DNA from: an uncultured Lachnospiraceae bacterium | Lineage (GTDB): Bacteria > Bacillota > Clostridia > Lachnospirales > Lachnospiraceae | DNA: 10,647 bases | Assembly: GCA_947177515.1 (NCBI GenBank) | Contig: CAMWUU010000094.1 | Coordinates: forward strand, 1-10,647 | Direction: 5' to 3' | Shown: positions 4,873 through 10,647 of the stretch, piece by piece | Layout: every line of letters starts with the position of its first letter | Numbering within the stretch: the first letter of the stretch is position 1 | Made by a program: the position numbers and the translations under genes | The notes under the pieces: generated by a model | Database searches by the model: none | Seen by the model: the letters and a program-made list of their open reading frames with translations, nothing else | What the model was told of the DNA's origin: nothing

Positions 4873-7554
4873 GCTGCCGTAGCTGCTGAGTCCGATGGAC
4901 CGCAGATGTACTCAACCCTGAAGCTTTACCTCGGCGGCGATGTGACCGGTACTTATGAAGGACAGAGATATGCGAAAGTCTGGAATAAGGGTGATTATGA
5001 GGTGCAGTTCGGTTCGGATAACACGGATGTTGCTATCGTAAACCAGAAAGGCTACGTAACGGCTGTAAGTGTTGGTACAGCGAATATTACCGCGACCTTT
5101 ACTGCAAAGGATGGTTCTGTTGTAAACAAGACCTGTGTTGTTACTGTAAAAAAGAACGCAGTAAAAGCAGGCCTTAACACCGCGAGCACGAAACTTGTTT
5201 CTGAGGAGGGTATTGCAGTCGGCGAAACCAAACAGCTTACCGCTGTTAGAAAGGACGCAGATGGCAACACTGTATGGAAAGACAGGGATGTGATTACGGA
5301 TGCTGTCCGCTTTGAATCTTCTGATACAAGTATCTTCACTGTAACAAAAACACAGGGGAAGATAACAGGCGTTAAAGCGGGGGAAGCAACCCTCTATGTG
5401 TGGGCAGTCCAGACCGAGGGCAAAGATCCGGTAACGGGTGAATACCAGGCTACCACAGAGAAAAAGCCTTATACGGTCAAAGTCTTTGAAACAGGTATCC
5501 TTTCAGTTAAGCAGGTTAGCTTAACAACGGTAGCACTTACCTGTGGGAATGCAGATACCGCTGCAGCAATTGCAAAAGATCCGACAAAGCTTAGTGCAGT
5601 ATATCTGCTTGGCGAGAATCAGATTCAGACTTTCATTAAGTCGGCCAAAGTTGACAGTGCAAACGAAAAGATTGTCAATGTTGAACTTTACACTGAGATG
5701 ATGAAAGATACCACTTACCAATTTACTTATGAAGAAAAAACATTATCCTTAATCGGTGCAGATCCAGATGCAGTTGTTAGCATTCAGATTACTACCACTA
5801 TGGCAGTAAGTGAGGAAGCAACACCAATCAAAGTTAATTTCCTGGATGAAAACGGCGTAATTATCAATGGCGATATGGGTCTGGTAAGCTTTAGTGCACC
5901 GGACAGCGTTGATTACTTCTTGTATGATGGTGAGATTTACTTTAATGCTGTTGGAAAACAGGCTGTTGTAACTGCTACGTATGACAGAGGGTATGATGAG
6001 AATGGCAAGGAATTCCCTAAACTTACCACTTCTGCTACAATTGTTTCGGTGGCATCTTCTACCGCAAATAATATTCTGGGTTGGGCGGTTGGCGCGTCTA
6101 ATAAGCCAGCAAATGAATTAACATACTCCACAGGTGCAATGAGCATTTCTGTAGGCGATGGAAATTTACGTCTGTATGGTAAATACAATATCACACTTGC
6201 AAACGGAACCGAACAGGCACGTTACACCTGGTCCGGTGATGGTCCTACGGAAGATGGTGCTGTATTCGAATATACCAGTACAAATGATGCTGTCATTATG
6301 GTTAATATGAATGATGGTGAGCTTCATCCGGCATCCGCAGGTTCAGCCCAGATTATTGTCAAGAGGGTATACAGTGATACCAACAAGCCAGTGGTCGGTG
6401 TTTGCTCCATAAATGTTGCAGGTTCCCGTACCCTTGCAAACTTTACAGTACAGCCAAATAAGAATAAACTTGCTGTAAATACAGATGGGGATAAAGATAG
6501 GGTGAATGTGGTAATCACTCCTACGGATCAGTTGGGAGGTACAGCAGTACCTGATATGCAGTACACTGTTAAGGTAGTATCTTCCCTGCCAGATAACGTA
6601 GCAATTAAAGTTGAAGGTGCGAGTGAAGCAGTCTTAACAAATACAAATAAGGAAGCACCTCTGGCACCAGCAACCAATATCAATGGCTGGCAGACTGGAT
6701 ATACATTGACAGCGAATTCAGCTCTTGATAAAATAACGAATGTTCAGCTTTCCATCACTGCTACACAGCAGTCTGGCAGTTGGAAATCTATTACTAGGAT
6801 TGTATCGCTTCAGGTTAAAGATGTTAGCAAGAGCACCATTGCAACTTATTCTCTTGATTTAAGTAATCCGAACATTGATATGAACATTCCTTCGTTTGCA
6901 GATCATGATGGAATGGCCAGGTTCGAATCCAAGATTGAACTCAGGGGATACGACAGCCAGGGCTTCTATAAAGCGCTTCTGAAAATGGAGGCTGGAAAAG
7001 ATACTCCTTCTGCCAAGGATGCTTACAGTTATATGGTAACCAAGGGAAATGATAACAAGATGGGTATGGTAACAGATGATATCTTCCGCTCAGTTACGGT
7101 AAAGACTGTTAGTGGTTCTGCAGTCAGCAGTGGTTCTGCAATTACCGTAATTGACAAGGGCTGGAATACTGGTACCTATACGGTTAAGGTATACCAGGGC
7201 ATTGAAGTAAACCATGCTATTAAGGGTAAAGTTATTGCGTTCAAGAATATTGTTGTAAAAGATAGCACAGTAGCAACGACTGCAACAGTGAATAACACTT
7301 CCATCACGGCTGTGGATGAAGGAAGTTTGATTCTTGAGTTGGCTGATAAGATCAGTTTCTTCCGTGGTGGTTCTAACATCACAGGAAAGATCACTATCCT
7401 TGCAACAGTTGGATCAGCTACCCGTGTTGAAGCTGACCGGATTTATGTTGATAAACTTCATGTACGTGAGGAAATTTCAACGGGTAATGACGAGCTTAAA
7501 GGGAATTACTATGAGTATGATGTATTTATCGGAAAAGTATTTTATGTAAGATAA
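4801..7554 (+). CDS. Secreted multi-domain Ig-like surface protein, Slp1 (S-layer-like)
   Basis: A 917-residue exported protein. The ATG at 4801 is chosen because AAGGAGG (4786-4792) lies 8 bases upstream and a signal peptide follows at once: basic KSIFKK, hydrophobic core 9-21, cleavage probably near residue 29 (AVAA). Modules, by eye: BIG2-type Ig-like domain at 36-118 (SDNTDVAIVNQKGYVTAVSVG), a second at 127-228 (SSDTSIFTVTKTQGKITGVKAGEATL), a module at 232-315 resembling Ig-like repeats of S-layer proteins, another BIG2-like unit around 443-540, further beta-rich segments, a VSGSAVSSGSA tract at 770-780, and a C-terminal module (851-917) shared with Slp2. Cysteines 112, 248 and 535 are conserved in Slp2. 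No LPxTG, SLH repeat, cell-wall-binding repeat or C-terminal membrane segment is visible, so attachment is unexplained. A strong terminator follows. Role as S-layer or adhesin is inference. Confidence 0.88.
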   Translation: MKSIFKKIAFVLALAMVVTMLPARAAVAAESDGPQMYSTLKLYLGGDVTGTYEGQRYAKVWNKGDYEVQFGSDNTDVAIVNQKGYVTAVSVGTANITATFTAKDGSVVNKTCVVTVKKNAVKAGLNTASTKLVSEEGIAVGETKQLTAVRKDADGNTVWKDRDVITDAVRFESSDTSIFTVTKTQGKITGVKAGEATLYVWAVQTEGKDPVTGEYQATTEKKPYTVKVFETGILSVKQVSLTTVALTCGNADTAAAIAKDPTKLSAVYLLGENQIQTFIKSAKVDSANEKIVNVELYTEMMKDTTYQFTYEEKTLSLIGADPDAVVSIQITTTMAVSEEATPIKVNFLDENGVIINGDMGLVSFSAPDSVDYFLYDGEIYFNAVGKQAVVTATYDRGYDENGKEFPKLTTSATIVSVASSTANNILGWAVGASNKPANELTYSTGAMSISVGDGNLRLYGKYNITLANGTEQARYTWSGDGPTEDGAVFEYTSTNDAVIMVNMNDGELHPASAGSAQIIVKRVYSDTNKPVVGVCSINVAGSRTLANFTVQPNKNKLAVNTDGDKDRVNVVITPTDQLGGTAVPDMQYTVKVVSSLPDNVAIKVEGASEAVLTNTNKEAPLAPATNINGWQTGYTLTANSALDKITNVQLSITATQQSGSWKSITRIVSLQVKDVSKSTIATYSLDLSNPNIDMNIPSFADHDGMARFESKIELRGYDSQGFYKALLKMEAGKDTPSAKDAYSYMVTKGNDNKMGMVTDDIFRSVTVKTVSGSAVSSGSAITVIDKGWNTGTYTVKVYQGIEVNHAIKGKVIAFKNIVVKDSTVATTATVNNTSITAVDEGSLILELADKISFFRGGSNITGKITILATVGSATRVEADRIYVDKLHVREEISTGNDELKGNYYEYDVFIGKVFYVR
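7111..7140 (+). repeat. 18-base-period direct repeat encoding SGSAVS-SGSA
   Basis: AGTGGTTCTGCA occurs at 7111-7122 and again at 7129-7140, separated by GTCAGC, so the stretch is an 18-base unit plus two thirds of a second copy. It encodes a low-complexity VSGSA linker in Slp1. The 11-base core AGTGGTTCTGC also occurs in the matching place of Slp2 on the - strand, where the tract is one residue shorter. Confidence 0.8.
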
Positions 7555-7570
7555 TCTACTTAACAGGTAA

Positions 7571-7607
7571 AACAAAGGAGGAGCAAAGTTTTGCTCCTCC
7601 TTTTGTT
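7571..7607. terminator. Slp1 transcription terminator
   Basis: AAAGGAGGAGCAA (7574-7586) pairs with TTGCTCCTCCTTT (7591-7603) around the loop AGTT, and the stem extends to 7571/7607 past one bulged T. The right arm ends in TTTT (7601-7604). It lies 16 bases after the Slp1 stop. The A-rich left flank means it may also work on the - strand, as a backup for Slp2. Confidence 0.9.
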
Positions 7608-7866
7608 CAAAGTTTTCAAGTTGTTTTTCCCCTCACTTATGTTTTTTTAATTTTTTTGTACATAAAATATTCAGGGTAAACCGTGGGCTACATTGGGGTA
7701 TCATTTGATGTAGTCACCAGAAGTATGTCATAACAATACAAATATTAGGGTTACCACTTCTCAAATAATAAGAAATAAAAGTTCTCTGCTAATTCTTTTT
7801 AACAATGTCACACCTGTAAAACTTCTTTGCCCCATTCCATATAAAAGGCATTTACCCTTTATAATT
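7608..7866. other. AT-rich gene-free stretch between the convergent genes
   Basis: No coding region with a ribosome binding site and no recognisable RNA gene is visible here. The only structure I see is an imperfect stem, with CTACAT (7688-7693) opposite ATGTAG (7708-7713), extendable by one G-T and one G-C pair, around a 14-base loop. A TATAAT at 7860-7865 has no suitably spaced -35 partner. Confidence 0.6.
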
Positions 7867-7868
7867 GC

Positions 7869-7923
7869 AAAAAGGCAGGATCCTCCAAAAACGCTTTATC
7901 GCTTTGGAATGATCCTGCCTTTT
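7869..7923. terminator. Slp2 transcription terminator (bidirectional)
   Basis: AAAAGGCAGGATC (7870-7882) pairs with GATCCTGCCTTTT (7911-7923). An inner stem TCCAAA (7884-7889) with TTTGGA (7903-7908) extends the hairpin. Read on the - strand the T tract is the complement of A7869-A7873, and this serves Slp2, whose stop is at 7993-7991. The T tract at 7920-7923 lets it work on + as well, so together with 7571-7607 each strand is doubly terminated between the convergent genes. Confidence 0.85.
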
Positions 7924-7990
7924 GTGCTACCAGCTTCTAAAAATCAACTGTTATTGAGTCCTATCAAAACTATAGCTGTCAAAAACTGGT

Positions 7991-10645
7991 TTAGTTATAA
8001 TAAAATGTCTTCCCAATATTGATCTTGTACTCGTAGGTAAGACCTTTCACTTCTGCATTTCCGGTTGTAATTTTCTCCCTTACGGTAATATTGGAAATAT
8101 AAACCCGATCATAGGAGTCTGTCTTCTCCACGCCGATAATTTCGATATTATCCGAAATATCCGTACCACCACGGAAGAAGGTCATTTTGCTCTTGAGCAC
8201 CGCGAAATCCGTGGAAATAATATTGGTGTTATTTACATTTGCTACAACCGGGACAGTGCTGTCACCAACAACAATGTTTTTGAATGTAAAACGGCTTACA
8301 TTCCCATTGTCATCCTTGTGATATACCATAACAGTATAAACACCCGTAGCCTGCTTTGTGATTGCGCCGCCACTAACAGCAGAACCACTTACAGTAATAG
8401 CACTAAAATCTTTGCCACTAAGCATGTTGTTGGCTTTTTCATTTCCCTTTAATACAACATAACTGTAATCCCCGTTATTTGCAGGAGTATCGGAACCTGC
8501 TTGCATTTCTACAGTTTTTACGTAGAAACCGCTCCTGTCGTATGCTACCAGCTTGATTGTGGATTTTACCCGGGCAAGCCCGTCGTTATCACCAAATGCT
8601 GGGAAATTCAGGTCGATATTTGTTTTTTCTACCTCAAGGACATAATTTGCGATCTCCTTCTCAGTAACGGACTTAACCGAAATTGTGACAACCCTTGTGA
8701 TGGAACGTCCATTTCCTTGTGTTGCCGTAATCGAAAGACGAACTGTTGTATTTATATTGTCACCAGACGCTTTTACAATATACTTTCCGTCCTTATCCGG
8801 AGAAATTATATTAGGTTTACTGCTATCCAATACTACATTATTGATCGTCAGTGTCAAGCTATTGTTGAGGCCGGAAGCTTCTACTGTATAATTTACATCT
8901 GCAAAGGAACTGCCGCCCAACTGATCTTTCGCACTGGTCGAAATCGTAACCAAATCATCCCCTGACGGATTGATTGCAAGTTTATTCTTATCCAGTGTTG
9001 CCGTAAAACTTGTAAGTACCCTGGATGCTGCCACGCTGATCGTGCAGACACCAACCACTGGTTTATTTGTATCACTATAAATCCTGCGTACAATAATTGT
9101 CGCTGTACCAGCCGCTACAGGGGAAAGATTACCATTCCTGGTATCAACCATTACCACACTGTCGTTTGTACTGGTATATTCAAAGAAAGCATTACTGTCC
9201 GTTGTATAATGCGGTTCTTCTTTTCCGTCAGAAAGTGTAACAATATAGCGACCATACAAACGCTGGCCTAAATCACCAACTGCAATGCTCTTCACATCCA
9301 TATTGTAGGTAAGATTACCAAGATTTGCTTCCTCACTATTTCCGATTGCCCAACCAACAATCTGATTATTTTCCGTTGAAGCAGCGATGGAAGCAATGGT
9401 TCTTGTATCACTGACCTCATCCGCGCTACCGTCTTCCTTATAACCCCTGACATAGGTAGCCTTGATAACGGCTGTTCTTCCTTCCTCAATAAAATAAATG
9501 CTATTCCCATTCAGGAAGAAATAATCCGTATCCCCGCCCGTGGCAGAAAAGCTTAAAGAACCTGTGCCTGCTGGTAGTTCAATGCCAGTTGCATCATAAT
9601 ACTTTACAACAATATCCTTTGATTCACCACTCACTGCTGTAGCAGTATCAATCTTAATACTTGCAACCGCAGTCAAATCAGCACCTGTTACATCCACTGT
9701 GCTTTCTCCATACTTGAAGGTATAAACATAATCCTTAACCAGATCATCATAAAGGCTTACATTTACTACTTTATCGTCGTTGGAATCTACAGCAACAGTA
9801 TTATAATTGATATAGGTTGTAATATCATTGTCACCAAGCTTATAGCTAACAGATAAACTTTCCTTGTTCGCTACAAGATCTGCCGCTACGGCAGCGCTCC
9901 CACAGGTAATTGCTACAGTATTCCAGTTTACCTGCTTTGCAGAAAGCATTCCTGCTTCGAAAACCTCTACTTCATATTCTTTAAAAGCTGTTTCTGGATA
10001 CTCGCCTGCTTCTGCATCAAATCCTTCCGACTGGACTGCCCATACCCGGAGGGTAACTGTACCAGTGCTAATACCAGTAATTTTGCCGGTAGTCTTCTTT
10101 ACATCAAGAACATTCGGGTCGGAAGACGAAAAACGGACGCTGTCAGTGGAAAACTGCTTCATGGTCTTATTCCACTCGGTATCGTTACCAACTTTACGAA
10201 TCCCAGTAAGCTGATATTCCTCGCCAACCGCGATTCCTTCCGCTACTTTCTTTGCACTCGTGCTATTAAGGCCAACTTTTTCTGCATTTCTTTTTACAGT
10301 GATTGCACATGTTTTTACTACTGCTTCTGAGCCGTCTTCTGGAGTAAAGGTTGCCGTCACGGTTGCAGAACCAACACTTACCGCTGTCACATAGCCCTTT
10401 CCATTTACTGTTGCCACAGACGTATCGCTGGAAACAAAGTCAACATCGTAACCATCCTTATCCCAGACTTTTGCATATCTCTGTTCCGGATAATTACCCG
10501 TTACATCGCCGCCGATATAGAGCTTTAGGGTTTCGTACATCTGCGGTCCATCGGATGACGCGGCAGAAGCAACCCTTGCCGGCAGCATGGTTACAACCAT
10601 GGCCAGGGCTAACACGAAGGCGATCTTTTTGAAGATACTCTTCAT
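7991..10645 (-). CDS. Secreted multi-domain Ig-like surface protein, Slp2 (paralog of Slp1)
   Basis: An 884-residue exported protein on the opposite strand, tail to tail with Slp1. Its upstream region is outside the window apart from two bases, so promoter and ribosome binding site are not visible; the start is fixed by similarity to Slp1. The first 24 residues are identical to Slp1; cleavage is probably near residue 28 (ASA). The mature ends share SDGPQMYxTLKLYxGGDVTG. Modules follow the Slp1 order: BIG2-type domains at about 36-119 and 128-229, an S-layer-like Ig module at 233-315, a BIG2-like unit around 451-540 (FEYTSTNDSVVMV, YSDTNKPVVGVC), beta-rich segments, VSGSAVSGGA at 752-761, and the C-terminal module 821-884. 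Cysteines 113, 248 and 534 match those of Slp1. It too lacks an LPxTG, SLH or membrane anchor. The middle (about 560-660) differs most from Slp1. Possible S-layer subunit, adhesin or antigenic variant; inference. Confidence 0.87.
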   Translation of the reverse strand: MKSIFKKIAFVLALAMVVTMLPARVASAASSDGPQMYETLKLYIGGDVTGNYPEQRYAKVWDKDGYDVDFVSSDTSVATVNGKGYVTAVSVGSATVTATFTPEDGSEAVVKTCAITVKRNAEKVGLNSTSAKKVAEGIAVGEEYQLTGIRKVGNDTEWNKTMKQFSTDSVRFSSSDPNVLDVKKTTGKITGISTGTVTLRVWAVQSEGFDAEAGEYPETAFKEYEVEVFEAGMLSAKQVNWNTVAITCGSAAVAADLVANKESLSVSYKLGDNDITTYINYNTVAVDSNDDKVVNVSLYDDLVKDYVYTFKYGESTVDVTGADLTAVASIKIDTATAVSGESKDIVVKYYDATGIELPAGTGSLSFSATGGDTDYFFLNGNSIYFIEEGRTAVIKATYVRGYKEDGSADEVSDTRTIASIAASTENNQIVGWAIGNSEEANLGNLTYNMDVKSIAVGDLGQRLYGRYIVTLSDGKEEPHYTTDSNAFFEYTSTNDSVVMVDTRNGNLSPVAAGTATIIVRRIYSDTNKPVVGVCTISVAASRVLTSFTATLDKNKLAINPSGDDLVTISTSAKDQLGGSSFADVNYTVEASGLNNSLTLTINNVVLDSSKPNIISPDKDGKYIVKASGDNINTTVRLSITATQGNGRSITRVVTISVKSVTEKEIANYVLEVEKTNIDLNFPAFGDNDGLARVKSTIKLVAYDRSGFYVKTVEMQAGSDTPANNGDYSYVVLKGNEKANNMLSGKDFSAITVSGSAVSGGAITKQATGVYTVMVYHKDDNGNVSRFTFKNIVVGDSTVPVVANVNNTNIISTDFAVLKSKMTFFRGGTDISDNIEIIGVEKTDSYDRVYISNITVREKITTGNAEVKGLTYEYKINIGKTFYYN
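10574..10645 (-). repeat. Near-identical inverted repeat, right copy (signal-peptide region of Slp2)
   Basis: Reverse-complement partner of 4801-4872. After codon 24 the two genes diverge sharply for codons 25-30, then codons 31-37 (SDGPQMY) are again base-for-base identical over 21 bases. The pair of copies brackets the whole Slp1-Slp2 cassette in inverted orientation. Confidence 0.9.
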
Positions 10646-10647
10646 TT

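Noticed and set aside
4861..4875. LPARA in Slp1 as a sortase-like motif
   Set aside because: It lies at residues 21-25 at the end of the signal-peptide core, not at the C terminus, and it is not LPxTG.
7860..7865. Perfect TATAAT as a promoter for a small RNA in the convergent intergenic region
   Set aside because: No -35-like hexamer lies 16-18 bases upstream, and it is directly followed by the terminator hairpin at 7869.
8501..8965. Open frames on the strand opposite Slp2 and other antisense frames across the window
   Set aside because: They lack ribosome binding sites and protein-like composition and lie fully inside well-supported genes; they are shadows of coding bias.
1..10647. CRISPR array, tRNA, rRNA, integrase or transposase
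   Set aside because: I saw no regularly spaced repeats, no clover-leaf sequence and no recombinase-like protein anywhere in the window; any recombinase acting on the surface cassette would have to be encoded elsewhere.

Overview
The window suggests a Firmicutes genome of the class Clostridia, most likely a Lachnospiraceae-type gut anaerobe. The grounds are strong AGGAGG-type ribosome binding sites, sigma-A promoter hexamers, an Hsp33 and glycogen debranching enzyme of the usual Gram-positive type, and large secreted Ig-like surface proteins with a short VSGSA tract. Assignment below class level is inference.

Left part (1-4552, all + strand): a promoter and structured leader precede a class I SAM-dependent methyltransferase. 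A 163-bp gap with a weak hairpin and a candidate promoter follows. Then come hslO (redox chaperone Hsp33) and, 24 bp later, a glycogen debranching enzyme of the amylo-alpha-1,6-glucosidase type, probably on the same transcript. The methyltransferase and the debranching enzyme both carry hydrophilic low-complexity insertions. A 22-bp perfect-stem terminator at 4628-4676 closes this block.

Right part (4801-10645): two large secreted paralogs face each other tail to tail. Slp1 is on + (4801-7554) and Slp2 is on - (10645-7991). Both have a signal peptide, two N-terminal BIG2-type Ig-like domains, a third module resembling S-layer Ig-like repeats, further beta-rich modules, three conserved cysteines, and a shared C-terminal module. 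I see no LPxTG, SLH or membrane anchor in either. Each gene has its own terminator hairpin, and a gene-free stretch of about 260 bp lies between them.

The most notable signal is at the outer ends of this pair. The first 72 bases of the two genes differ at only three third-codon positions, whereas equally conserved protein blocks inside the genes differ at about one base in six. These near-identical ends form an inverted repeat around a 5.8-kb cassette. That suggests gene conversion, or recombination that inverts the cassette and exchanges which surface protein sits behind which promoter. The second point of interest is the leader of the methyltransferase gene, where one strand of a terminator-like hairpin has a second complementary copy just before the ribosome binding site, as in an attenuator.
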